The notes beneath the pieces are model-generated. The model saw only the letters and a list, made by a program, of their open reading frames with translations. It was not told the origin of the DNA and did not search any database. A stretch of DNA of 64,000 nucleotides from Parapristionchus giblindavisi (taxonomy: Eukaryota > Nematoda > Chromadorea > Rhabditida > Diplogasteridae): positions 64,501 to 128,500 of the forward strand of contig CALSFV010000444.1 in NCBI GenBank assembly GCA_943737045.1, in the 5' to 3' direction. The position numbers and the translations under genes are program-made. Shown here piece by piece: positions 9,970-23,917 of this stretch (within the stretch, counting starts at the first letter, position 1; each line of letters starts with the position of its first letter).

Positions 9970-12674
9970 ATGGCTCATCTTTTAATCTATTCCTTACTCC
10001 TTTTCTTTATATTTCAATCAATATCAGCTACAGTATGTCCTGTTGGATGGAGTTATTTTGATGGTCTTTGTTGGAAGTTCAAGTAAGATTACTGTATAAT
10101 GAAGTATGTAATTGATTGATTAAGTGATGTTCCATTATCATGGAATGAATCAGATAAAGAATGTATACTTGAAGGAGGTCTATTAGTATCACCAAAAGGT
10201 GATAAACATAATCAATGGATATCGATTATATCTTCATCTTTTATTGATCTACCATTCAAGTTTGTTTATACATTCATTAATATCATATCTATCTCAAGAT
10301 CTTCAGATCAGAATGTTTCGAACGAGATGACAGTCCTGCATGGATTTCACCCAGACAAGCGGTATACTGTAATCATCGAATAGTAATTATCGATTGATTT
10401 AGTCTCATCTTCGTGTTTCTTCTGTACAAGAATGTCAAGCTATTTGTGCATCATCATCATCGTATCTCAACTGGAAATGTACTAGATTGGTATACGATCA
10501 ATACTCTCAAGGTTATTGATTGATCTGATATTAAATGAATAAATCAATCAATAGGATGTCTTCTACTCGGAACATCTCCAGGTGAAGGTGAAAAGATGGC
10601 TGTAGATCCTAATATGGAGGCATATAGTAATTTATGTTGGTTAGATGATAATGTAATAAGTGAGTGAATAGATACGATATCTATGAATTATTGATTGATT
10701 GATTGGCAGATGAAGTGGAATTGCCATTGATTGAAGGAAATGAAGATGAAAAGATAAATATAGAAGATGAAGTAATTGAATTAGAGAAATCAATGACATC
10801 AATGAATTCAATCGATGAATCAATTCAATCAATACCACTGACTATTCCTACCGTATCTAACTTACCTACCGTAACTACCAATAATGATATTAGAAAATGT
10901 TTTACAAGAATTCCTCAAGCGACGATTCCTGGATGGGCCGATGAAATATATCAAGTTTGTATAATCGTAAAACATATTATAATGGATAATCTAATTTATT
11001 TTTTATTGAAATGTCTTTCACTCAAATATATCATTCCAAACCGTTTCTCAAATTCAGATTTGACATTTTTTTCAGAACGTAAGTGCGAGTGAATGTCTAA
11101 AGAAATGTATTGATTGTATTGATTGTTTGGATGATGATCTACCTTGTATGAGTACAGTATACTATGAGTTAGTTCTACTCATCAAATATTGATTATATGA
11201 ATGTATTCAGTAATGTATCAGAATGTGTATTACTTCGAATGAATGAAAAAGATGGATCATTATCGATTAATTCACTTGAAGATAATGTATCTGTGTATTG
11301 GAGAGATATGAATTGTTCATCTATTGATAAATGTTACAAGCATGTAAGTCAAATAATAAATAAATTGAGATTATGAAGATATAGGACAGCGTATTTGAAA
11401 TTTTTTTGCAATTCTTGTCAAGCAAAAAAATGGCAAAATCATTCTTCCCTTTCTTCTCTACTTTTTTTCTCTTCCCGGTCTTTTGTGTACGATAAACGCC
11501 GCAAAAAAAGTGAAGAATGATTTTTTTCCTTGACAAGAATTGCAAAAAATTTCAAATACTCTGTCCTATATATCAAAGAGTGAATATGATTTAGATGGAT
11601 TTGATTGTAATATTAGACGGTTCTGATTCAATTGGAAAAGAAGATTTTGAAAAAGCAAAACGAGTTGTACAGAATATGATTGGTTCTATCGGAAAGCTAA
11701 CTACAGAAGCAAGAATATCTGTATATCAGGTACAAGTTATTGAATATTTTATTGATTTTATTGTTATATTGATTACTAAGGTTGGAGATGGTTATAAAGA
11801 AGAAGTTCATCTTGGTCCTTTAGATGAATCAGCTAAGAATACTGTAGATAAGATAAAATGGATTGGGGGAAGGTTTATTCATTATTTATTGATTGTTATC
11901 TAGATTGAATGTTTAGGTCATTACTTGGTACAACTGTGTCTCATATTATGAAAATAGAAAAATCTGAAACTGCAAAATTCATTCTTATCTCTGATATTTT
12001 CCTTCAAGATAACACCCTAATGATAGAGAGAGAACGACAGAAGAGAGAAAGGGATACGGTAAGTGCATGAATTAATCAATAACTAATGATTAATGTAGAT
12101 GATCGTATCATTGAGTGAGACAATCGATAAAAAGGCAGGAATGAAGATAGTTTCTAATTCATCAAAGGTAATTCTTTCATCTTCTACAATTGAATCAATG
12201 AATAGTTCAGTTGATTCATGAACAAAATGAGGATAAAGTAGTCAATCTTATTTTAATGCAATTATGTCATGATAGTGTAAAAAGAATGAAGAGAAGTGAT
12301 ACAAATAGAAGATTGATTGATTCAAAACGAATATGGATTGGATTAAAACAAATCGATAATGGAGATATACAATGGATTGATCATTCTAATGTATTCATTA
12401 TACTAATAAAATTAAAATCAATCAATCGTTATTAAGGTTGATGACCTATCATTCCTTATTGATCGACCTACTAACGACAAGAAATGTGTCAGTGCTGAGG
12501 TGACACGAAATATCTTTTTTTTTTCAGCTAATTGGTTATTTTTTTCAGATAACATGGAAATATGAAGAATGTGATAAAGAACTTCCATATGTGTGTACAT
12601 TTAATCCGATTGAACAATTGGAATCACTTATTCGACGATCATTTACTATTACAAGTCTCCATATGCCACAATAA
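9970..12674 (+). CDS. Secreted PAN / von Willebrand A / C-type lectin mosaic protein
   Basis: Signal peptide (MAHLLIYSLLLFFIFQSISA) starting at 9970. Next a lectin-like N-terminal half-module (CPVGWSYFDGLCWKF). Then two PAN/apple-like modules: one around SVQECQAICAS with C-LLLG closure, the second from KCFTRIPQ through SECLKKC to SECVLLRMN, separated by an acidic Ser/Thr linker (about 10710-10850). A von Willebrand A domain begins in the exon at 11595; its MIDAS motif DGSDS is intact, predicting divalent-metal ligand binding. The last exons carry the end of a C-type lectin fold (RIWIGLKQIDNGDIQW, then ITWKYEECDKELPYVCTF). Combining vWA and C-type lectin domains is a recurring nematode clec-gene arrangement. 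Role inferred: extracellular recognition or immunity. Intron 11347-11594 holds an inverted-repeat element. Splice details near 12440-12550 are uncertain. Confidence 0.8.
11381..11571. mobile_element. Small inverted-repeat (MITE-like) element in an intron
   Basis: The ends mirror each other: ATATAGGACAG...ATTTGAAATTTTTTTGCAA on the left, and TTGCAAAAAATTTCAAAT...CTGTCCTATAT on the right, followed inward by CTTGTCAAG / CTTGACAAG. Arms of about 80 bases surround a short centre. The flanking TA fits Tc1/mariner-type target duplication. It sits in the intron just before the vWA domain exon. Confidence 0.75.
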
Positions 12675-12890
12675 ATATGTTATGATAAATTTATTCGCTG
12701 TGAAATAAAACTAGTTCACGATAGTGAGAAGTGGAAGTGTAACGCCGTAATTTTCTGTTCCGTTCCTATTTTTCATGAATAGAAGAATTTTATGGTCTTC
12801 ATGTACACGATAAATATTTTCGAAATTTTAAATTGCACATTTGTGATAATATTATATAATTCATTAATCCAGTTGTCTCAGGGACAGGCT

Positions 12891-15800
12891 ATGGTTAAAA
12901 ATGACAAAAAGGGTGCCGTTCCAGCTCAACAGAAGGGAATTGTAACCGTAGCCGCACTGCAAAAAGATCATTTGACTGAGGTTCGTTCGGTTCTTCTATT
13001 TTTGGTTGTTGTTTGTTTAAAATATATTGTACCTCTTTTTAGATCGCTCGTCAGAATTGGTCTCCAAACACAAAAGATCAACATGCTCCTTTCACGAAAG
13101 ACTTAGTTTCTAAGATCTACAATGAAGAAATCAAGGCCTCGAAGTTCAATCCAAAGAAGATTGTTCTTCTGGAATTCAGGTGTGCTTATAATTATACTTA
13201 TCTTATTATCGTATTGTTCTTTCTAGTCAATATCTTGAATGTTATCTGTGGCCGAATTTCTCCCCTGATTGTGATACAAATGCTCATGTCATGTCAATTG
13301 TTGTTATGATCAATGAGAAGTTCAGAGAAAGGATTCCAGCATGGCAGGTTTGTCTCATTTCTTGTTCTCTATCATATATCTGCATGTACTGATTTGGTTG
13401 ATTCAGTGTTTCATCAAGAATTCTACTCATTTTGTATATTTCCTTCATCGTGTATTACGATTAGCTCTCGATGAGGTATATTATCTTCCTTACAATGCTA
13501 TTTTATCTCATTAAATCATGTATCATACTATTCAGAATGAAATTACAATGACTGAACAATGCTCTATACTTCAATTCCTTGTGAATTGCTTCAACTCTGT
13601 TGTAAGTCTTTCTGATTATCTTATCATTCTCTATTATATTTTCTTTTAGGAGATAGATCTTGTACGAGAACATATTACAAAATTAGTTAATATCAATATC
13701 TGGTCCAATCTTCTCCCTGTAAGTGTTTATTCTTTCTCTTTATTTATGATATGATCTTATATCTGTTTATCATCAAAGATAAATAAATAATAATTATTAT
13801 AGAAACAATTGGAAGAGAATCTTGCAAAGACGAAGAAACTACGCAAGTTCTGGAATCAAGTACAAGCACGAAATACGGTTAGTTTTATTTATAGACAATA
13901 ATTTAGAAAATAAATGTAATTAATATGGATGATCATCTCATTTATTCTTAAGGAGATAGAGAAAGATGGAGAAATGAAGAAACAAATAGAACTTGAGAAG
14001 ACTTTTATGTGGAAGATGATGGAAAGATTCAAAAGGACTCTTAATAGAATTGATGATGAAAACAATGGTATGATATTATTGAATGGTAGTATTGACTAGT
14101 AGTTACGGTAGCTTTATCTTATATCATTATGATGTTTAGATATCGATATCGATGATATTCGATATTGTGAGAGATTTATTCAATTGATGATAGATTTGGA
14201 AGCACTCCTTCCAACTCGGTTAGTACTATTGTATAATCATTTGAATAGTTACAGTAACCCTTCAATTTGTTCATTTTAGTCGTTTCTTCAATGCAGTTCT
14301 TCATTCATCAAATCTTCTTGTTCATTGTCTTCTATCAAATCTTATCAAAAATGAAGCTGGTTCACTCTTCTTTCAACTCGTTGAAATGCTCAAATTCTAT
14401 TCAAGATTTGAGATTGATGATATCTCTGGCCAGCCACTTACTCATGCCGAGGTACGGTATCTGATCTTTGATCTTTCTAATCTAGATACTTATCTTTCAT
14501 TTTAGGTAACCACTCGTCATACAGAACACGTCATTCAACTACAGAAGGCTGCATTCAAATATTTTAGGTTAGTTTATTTATTTGTTTCATTGATATTGAT
14601 ATTTATACATTATAGAGAAAGTATGAAAGATTTCTATCTTCTCAATGTAAGTGGAGTTGATTCAAGGAAAGCACTATCTAAACAATTCTTATCTATGAGG
14701 TTCGATACTCTTCCTCATATTTATAACATTATCGATTGATTGATTGCAGTAAGAGTGAATTGTATCGATTTGCTGATTTCCTCAATTTGGTTCCATCGAT
14801 CGAAGGAGAAGAAGATAAGAGATCTGTTGATGAATTCGATAAGGAATATCTTACTGAAGCACTTGTTAGTATTTATAATATATAGTATCGATTGATTTAT
14901 TGATTAGATGGATCAATATGATGGATTCTTTCGTAGATTCTTCATTGTGAACGTCGTGCCAATCAACTTCAACAATTGAATGAACAACCATTGTATCCTA
15001 CCGAGAGTGTTATATGGTACGATATTTATGACATATCGATTGATTGATAAATATTGATTTAGGGATGAGAATGTAGTACCATATGAACATTATTCGGGTG
15101 AAGGAGTTCTTGCATTGAATAAACTTAATCTTCAATTCCTTACTCTTCATGATTATCTTCTAAGAAACTTTAATCTATTCCAATTGGAAAGCACTTGTTA
15201 GTTTATTCTTTTCATTTATTTGATAAAAGATAGATAATAATATAATTGTATGTATTATAGATGAGATTCGTCAAGATATAGAAGATGTATTATTCCGTAT
15301 GAAACCATGGTTACATGAGACAAATGGATCATGTGTATGGGGAGGATGGGCTAGAATGGCATTGACTATTGATCAATTCACTATTGTTGAGGTACTGTAT
15401 ATATTATTGATATAGATACGGTACTCTGGTGTTGAAATCCTTGCATGATCACGAATACAAGTATAATCATGCATGATTCGATATACCATGCATGATCATG
15501 CATGAAATATCCATGGTTCGTGATCATGCATGGATCTTCCATGATCATGCAGGAATTTTCCGTGACCTTGCATGGAATGACAGAATCCATGCATTATCAC
15601 GGATAATCCATGCTTGATCATGCCATTAATTGCACACATTTTACTTGAATCATCCATGGATTCAAACACCTGAGTATATGGTTATTGTAGGTGGCTAAAC
15701 CATTAGTTGGAGAGAAAGCTCCTGCTGTTGTTCGTGCTGATATTCAATTGAATATTGGAAAGAGGAATGATATCAGAGGAGAGGTTAGTTCATATAGAGC

Positions 15801-18800
15801 ATATATTAGTTTATTTCACTGTAGTATTAGACATAGATCATTCTTACTTCATCTTAATCTTTATTTGACATGACTCATCATTTGAATAGAATTGCATCGT
15901 TATGATGCAATCTTTACTCATTTTCTTCACTTTTGTCTATTTAATCTTTACCTTTTCTCTTCTATTCCTCCTTATATCCTCCATATTCATCTATATATCA
16001 TTTTACAGTGGGAATCATTACGTAAACATGACGTCCTCTTCCTTGTTACTTGTCGTCCAAAAGCTGCTGTTGGTACTAAGTTCAATCCACGTCAACCATT
16101 CAAGGTAGATCAATTGATTGATATGAGATTATAGATTATCGATTGATTTATTATAGGATCAGATAGAAGTATCATATGTGAGAGGATGTGAAGTAGAAGG
16201 AATGCTTGATCCATCTGGACATGTTATTGAAGAATTTGGTATCATATTTTGACCTAGTATACCTTTCTTTTTCTTTGAAATTTTTTTAGCCTTTTATTAT
16301 CTCCCATATTCTTAAATGGCAGAGATATTTATACACTGACCATAGCATATCGATAAATTTTTACCGTTGATCGAATGATGCGAATAGTTTATAAATTTCC
16401 ATATATGAATTGATTATATTGTAGATTCATATGAGAAGAAAGCAACAGTACAAGGAGATGTTAGAAGATGGAGAGTATGGTTGGATCCCAATCAATACAG
16501 GTACTGTATACTTTATATTAGATATGGAATACGGCAGCGGCAATAGGCAATTTGTTTCCCTTAAATAACTAGCGCGAACTACGTTCGCGCCTCAGAGAGT
16601 TTTGCGCAAATATATTATAATCGTTGACATGGAGCTCCGCGCCATATCAAGTACGTGCTTCTTGGAAGTTTAATCGAATTTGATACGGTAGGGGTACGGT
16701 AGGTGTGGTACGGTAGCAAAAAATATTCTAGAAAAGTCAATCCCGTTGAGTCACACAAGGAGGGCCTAAGCACGGAATTTTCATAGCAAGTTTGAAAAAA
16801 ATAAAGTCAGTTTGCGTTAACGTAGTACTACGGTAGATGGGTTACGGTAGCTGAAAATGGTCTAGAACAATTTATCTCGTCGAGTTACATAAGGAAGTAC
16901 CAAGCACGGAATTTATAACGCAAGTTTCAAAAATGAAGTCAGTTTGCGTTAACGTAGTACTACGGTAGATTGGTTACGGTAGCTGAAAATGGTCTAGAAA
17001 AGTTTGTCTTGTCGATATACCCAAGGAAATACCAAGCACGGAATTTATAACACAAGTTTAAAAAATAAAGTCAGTTTGCGTTAACGTTGTGCTACGGTAG
17101 ATGGGTTACGGTAGCTGAAAATGGTCTAGAAAAATTTGTCATGTCATTTTACAGAAGGATGGAGCAAGCACGGAATTTATAACGCAAGTTTAAAAAATAA
17201 AGTCAGTTTGCGTTAACGTTGTGCTACGGTAGATGGGTTACGGTAGCTGAAAATGGTCTAGAAAAAATTGTCATGTCATTTTACACAAGGAATGACCAAG
17301 CACGGATTTTTAATCGCAAGTTTGAAAAATAAAGTCAGTTTGTGTTAACGTAGTACTACGGTATGTGGGTTACGGTAGCTGAAAATGTTCTGGAAAAATT
17401 TGTCTCGTCGTTTTACACAAGGATGGACTAAGCACGGAATTTTAATCGCAAGTTTGAAAAATAAAGTCAGTTTGTGTTAACGTAGTACTACGGTATGTGG
17501 GTTACGGTAGCTGAAAATGGTCTAGAAAAATTTGTCATGTCGATTTACACAAGGATGGAGCAAGCACGGAATTTATAACGCAAGTTTGAAAAATAAAGTC
17601 AGTTTGCGTTAACGTAGTGCTACGGTAGATGGGTTACGGTAGCTGAAAATGGTCTAGAAAAAATTGTCATGTCGTTTTACACAAGGTTGGAGCAAGCACG
17701 GAATTTATAACGCAAGTTTGAAAAATAAAGTCAGTTCACGATAACAAATCGAGAGAGAGAGAGTTTTGGGATTACGGTAAGTAACTCACCAACATATAAA
17801 CGGGTGATTTTCTCAGAATTTTGATAATTGACCCCCATTTTTTTGTTGCGTAATCGCCTTATATCACAGTCGCGCACAAGTTATCAAAAAATGAGGGTCC
17901 TAAGTGCCCAGTAAAGCAAAATGCTTAGCTCTCTAAGTAAGGTATGTAATTGGAAAAAATCTCGGTTGAAATTTTTACCAATTTTTTTGGGAAAGGACAA
18001 TTAATTTGGTGACTCGGCGTATACCCTAGGTGTTTTATTCATTGATAATTGTATTTGTTGTAGATTGGATATGGAGAATAGAGTAGAGAAAGATACTGAA
18101 GATATATATTATTCGTTCAATCTCGTAGTTAGAAGAGATCCAAAGACCAATAACTTCAAGGTACTGTATCTCATATCGATCCATAGTTATAGTTAATTAT
18201 TGATTGATTGTTACAGGCAGTATTGGGTACAATGCGTGAATTATTGAATACAGAATGTGTAGTTCCTGATTGGTTACATAATCTCATTCTTGGATATGGT
18301 GAACCTGATCAAGCTAACTATAAGAAGTAAGTATAGTGGAAGAAATCAATATTATTGATTGATTACTCTGTAAGGTTGACAAATGCAGTGGAGAAGTTGG
18401 ATATGAATGATACATTTATTGATTTTGATCATGTAAAGGAATCATTTGACGGATATAAGATTGTCTCGATTGATAATAAGAAAGATATTGATATGGTCCC
18501 TCCATTCTCACTCACTTTCAAAGATCTACAAACTGTTGAAGGTGCTAGAAGTAATGAGAAGGTACGTACTCTTCATATTGATCTTTGATCTTACATCTAT
18601 GATCTTTGATCTTTCATCTATGATCTTTAGACAATCGAAGTGACTCCTCTCTCACGTGTTCCAATTACTCCTTATCCACATAAAGCTAATAAGAATAAGA
18701 TTAGATTCACTCCTGCACAGGTAAAATATTGATTATATTGATTGATTTGATGATCTCTATCATTTTTGTAGATAGAAGCAATCAAATCAGGAATGCAACC

Positions 18801-21800
18801 GGGTCTCACAATGGTAGTTGGTCCTCCTGGTACAGGAAAAACTGATGTTGCTGTACAGGTATCCTACTCTATTCATTATTTGATCTTTGATCTCTGAGTA
18901 TTCTTTGATCTTTGATCTCTAAGTATTCTTTGATCTCTGAGTATTCTTTGATCTTTGATCTCTGAGTATTCTTTGATCTTTGATCTCTGAGTATTCTTTG
19001 ATCTTTGATCTCTGAGTATTCTTTGATCTTTGATCTCTAAGTATTCTTTGATCTTTGATCTCTAAGTATTCTTTGATCTCTGAGTATTCTTTGATCTTTG
19101 ATCTCTAAGTATTCTTTGATCTTTGATCTCTAAGTATTCTTTGATTTCTAAGTGTTCATATTCAGATCATAGCCAATATCTATCATAATTGGCCTAATCA
19201 ACGAACTCTTGTTGTGACTCATTCCAATCAAGCATTGAATCAATTATTCGAGAAGATAATAGGATTGGATGTAGATGAGAGACATTTACTACGTATGGGA
19301 CATGGTGAAGAAGGATTAGAAACAGAGAAAGACTTCTCAAGATATGGAAGAGTTAATCATGTACTCAAAGAAAGAATACGATTATTGGGTGAAGTTGAGA
19401 AGTTAGCTAATGCAATGGGAGAAGTTGGAGATGTTGGTTATACTTGTGAGACTGCTGGACACTTCTATCGATATAGAGTATGTTTATATTATATTATATT
19501 CTATGAATACTATTAATACTATCAGGTATGTCGTGCATGGGATGAATTCCTTGAGAAGAATCGATTGAATAATGAAGATACTAAAGATATCATTAAGAAT
19601 TCATTCCCATTCACTCAATTCTTTGTTGATCTACAACCGTTATTTTCGGTATGATTATATCTATTAAATGTATTAATATTCATAAATATTATTAATTGCA
19701 GGGTGATAATGAATCAGATCTCCGTATAGCATCATCGTGTTGGGAACATATCTCTCGTATCTTCTCTCAATTAGAAGAATTCCGTGCATTTGAATTACTT
19801 CGTAATGGTCGTGATAGAACTGAATATTTATTAGTTAAAGAAGCAAAGATCATAGCTATGACTTGTACTCATGCTGCATTGAGAAGAGCTCAATTAGTAC
19901 AATTGGGATTCAGGTATTGAATAGATTCTATTCATGATGAATAGACTCATTTCATTATAGATATGATAACATTCTAATGGAAGAAGCTGCACAGATTCTT
20001 GAAGTGGAAACATTCATTCCTCTTCTTCTTCAAGTATGATCTTTGATCTTTGATCTCTTAACTGATCTTTCTATAGAATCCACAAGATGGTCGTAATCGT
20101 CTGAAGAGATGGATTATGATTGGAGATCATCATCAACTTCCTCCTGTTGTACAAAATGTTGCATTCCAGAAGTATTCTAATATGGAACAGGTACTCTAAT
20201 ATCTCCTTTATATCTACCGTACCCCTCTATATCTACCGTATTCCTTATTTAGTCATTATTCGCTCGATTTGTTCGTCTCGGTGTTCCTCATGTTCTACTC
20301 GATAGACAAGGTCGTGCACGATCAGAGTAAGTATCACATTCTTCTTCTATATCTATTGATCCTTGATCTCTGTGATTGATCTTTGATCTCTATGGTTAAT
20401 CTTTGATCTTTGATCTTTGTGATTGATCTTTGATCTTTGATCTCTGTGATTGATCTTTGATCTCTGTGATTGCTTTTCATCTATGATCTTTATTATTTCA
20501 GTATCGCTGCTCTGTACGCATGGAGATATCGTGCATTGGGTAATCTTCCTCATGTAGAAGCAATTCCATCATTCCAACATGCTAATCCTGGATTTGCATT
20601 CACTTATCAATTGATTGATGTTCCTGATTTCAATGGAGTTGGAGAAAGTCAACCGAGTCCATATTTCTATCAGGTTATCCATTCATTCATTCATATAATC
20701 TAAATATTCTTCATCTAAATTGTTATTGTTAGTGTAATGATTAATGAAATGTGTTCCTTCAAAAGACCTTTTTAAATTTTTTAGTATAACATTTGTCGGA
20801 AAGTTATCGAAGTAATGTTTATATTAATAAGTAAATTGATTAAAGAATCTGGGAGAGGCTGAATATGCCGTTGCACTCTTCACTTATATGAGAATACTTG
20901 GATATCCTGCTGAGAAGATATCGATTATTACTACTTATAATGGACAGGTACCGTATTCACTATCATTCCATTCAAGAGACAAATCAATCTATCGATCGAT
21001 TATAGGCTCAACTACTTCGTGATGTTGTTGAGAGACGTTGTGCTAATAATCCACTTATTGGTGTTCCTCATAAGGTATACTGTAGATCAATTGAAATAGT
21101 GATTGATGGTATATTTGTTCAGATCTCAACAGTGGATAAGTATCAAGGACAACAAAATGATTATATAATTCTATCACTTGTTAGAACAAATAATATCGGC
21201 CATGTGAGGTTAGTGAAGGAGAAGAGAAATGATTGATATGTGATGATAAGAATAGATAGATAGATAGATAGATAGATAGAGAGTGGTGTAGTCATACTCA
21301 TTACATCCATTTTAATGTCTTTCTCTTCTTTATTCTCATATTCTTTATGACTCTATCTTCTATCTAATCTATTACATTTGTAATCCTTTCTTTTTACAAT
21401 ATTAATCCCTCCAATCAGCTGATGATAACACTTACAAGGGAAGTATGGTGCGCCGGTCCCGGACTTCGGAATGGGACATATACCATTCGATAGGTCTCCA
21501 AAATACAAGACTCCCATGTTAAGGATTTTGGCAACGTACCCCTGGGGGCCGAGTAATTTGCATATTTCTGACTGTCTTTTTTTCGCCCTACAATAAGATC
21601 CAGTTTCTGTGAGATCGAGAGCAAGCAGTAGTGGCCGGATGGATAAGAGGATTGTCTATATATCTTTTGCTCGCAAGTTCGATTCCCACACAAGTTCAAC
21701 TTCTTTTGCTATTTTTTCATGTACGAAAATCTTACAAGAATCATTTTAAAAATCAGTAAACAATATTTTTAATAATGATTATGATTATAATTTATGATAG

Positions 21801-23863
21801 TTTGATGAAAATCGAATTCATTATTTTCAATTGTTGTTTTTGTAACATTTTCCCGTACTTGGAGAGGACTGGCGGTCGTTAAAGATGGAGGCCTGCGAAT
21901 ATGTTCGTGAATATATTATGAAAGCGATTCATTCTTGATAATAGCGCTCCTAACGCACTGGAAAAGCAAAAGTAAATTTGCAATCTGTTATTCAAGGCAC
22001 ACCTGATCTTCAAACATACTCCTTCAAATATGTCATCAAAATATGTACCCGAATCCAGCGCTGCATAAAACCTCACAAGGATGCTTGTTTTATATGATAC
22101 TATACCGAAGACTCATCGAATTGAGATAATTGATTTTTACCGTTGGTCCAAGAAAGATAATCGTAATTACCCTAATTACTGTAAACCGAGCGTTGGGAGC
22201 GCTATAATCAAGAATGAATCGTTTTCATAATGTATTTATGAAAATATTAGCAAGCCTTTATCTTTAACGACCGCCAGCCCACTCCACATACGGGAAAATT
22301 GTTACAAAAACAACAATTGAAAATAATGAATTCGATTTTCATTTAAAACTATCATAAATTATAATCATATCAATATAATCAATATAATTATAATTATATT
22401 CATCATTATAGTCACAATCATTATAATCACCATTACATTATAAATTGTAATTGTCATAATTATTTTCATATAGTAATGTAAAACATATAGTGTTTACTGA
22501 TTTTTAAAATGATTCTTGTAAGTTTTCGTACATGGAAAAATAGCAAAAGAAGTTGAACTTGTGTGGGAATCGAACATGCGAGCAAAAGATATATAGACAA
22601 TCCTCTTATCCATCCGGCCACTACTGCTTGCTCTCGATCTCACAGAAACTGGATCTTATTGTAGGGCGAAAAAAAGACAGTCAGAAATATGCAAATTACT
22701 CGGCCCCCAGGGGTACGTTGCCAAAATCCTTAACATGGGAGTCTTATATTTTGGAGACCTATCGAATGGTATATGTCCCATTCCGAAGTCCGGGACCGGC
22801 GCACCATACTTCCCTTGTTAGAGGGAAGTAGAGAGGGACCGGGTCAAGTATTGCATGATTAGTCTTATTGTTTATGATTTGAATAAGATTGGATAATTTG
22901 GGTTAATATTCATAGTAATCTTAATATATTCTAATATAATATCTTCCTATTCAGAGATGTTCGTCGTCTAGTTGTAGCCTTATCTCGTTCACGTCTTGGT
23001 CTATTTGTATTAGGAAGAGCTAATCTATTCGAGAATTGTTTCGAATTAACTCCTGCTTTCGATCAGGTATCTATATCAATGACTAGACTACAGTACCATT
23101 CTAACCATCCATCCATCCATTCATTCAACCATCTATCCATTCATTCATCCATCCATTCAGTTATGTCGTCGACCGAAGAAACTTCTAATCATTCCATCCG
23201 AGACTTATCCTACTGATAGAAAGGTAATCTAATAATTTCAATCTATTATCATGGATCTCTTATATGTTATGTGCTTATATTGATTCGATTGTCATGTGAT
23301 AGTATTAGTGAATTATTATGATATGATTAATCCCTGAAATATAGTATGAATGAAAAATGCAATCATAATTATTGATTTTAATTAGTACATAATACTTTCT
23401 TCTCAGTAAAACTCAAATATGATACTCAGAATGAGTTGTATTGATCAATTCAAATTATCAATATAATGTATTATAGGTTGATATGAAATCATCAGATCAT
23501 TGTATTCGTATTGAAGATACTTCTCATATGTGCAATTTCGTCCATGAATTGTATATGAGTAATGTTGATCTATTGAGAGCTAACTATGAAAGAGCATTGG
23601 AAGAACACAATAAGGTGTATAATGTATGTTGATATTCTATTTAAACGTATTATCGATTAATTGATTGATTGATTGATTGATATCGTAATGAGATCATTAT
23701 AGAGATATGTTGCTCCTGAAGTAGAAGAAGCAATGGAAGTTGATGAAGAAATGGTTAAGGAGAAAGAGAAGAAAGAGAAAGTTCGTTTATATTCTATCAT
23801 TTATTTCATCAATTGATTATCATATCAACAATGTTTATGGAGAGTGATCTTTGTCGTCGATAC

Positions 23864-23917
<54 letters not shown>

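Noticed and set aside
12792..12890. Upstream ATG for Aquarius
   Set aside because: The extension is hydrophobic AT-rich translation ending at an acceptor-like TCTCAG; the start at 12891 gives the expected Lys-rich N terminus.
16674..17760. CRISPR-like or coding tandem array
   Set aside because: Whole 132-bp units repeat with no unique spacers, in an intron of a eukaryotic gene, and frames contain stops.
21415..22831. Two 92-94-residue open frames with almost the same protein
   Set aside because: They are the two arms of one palindrome read on opposite strands, not a gene family.
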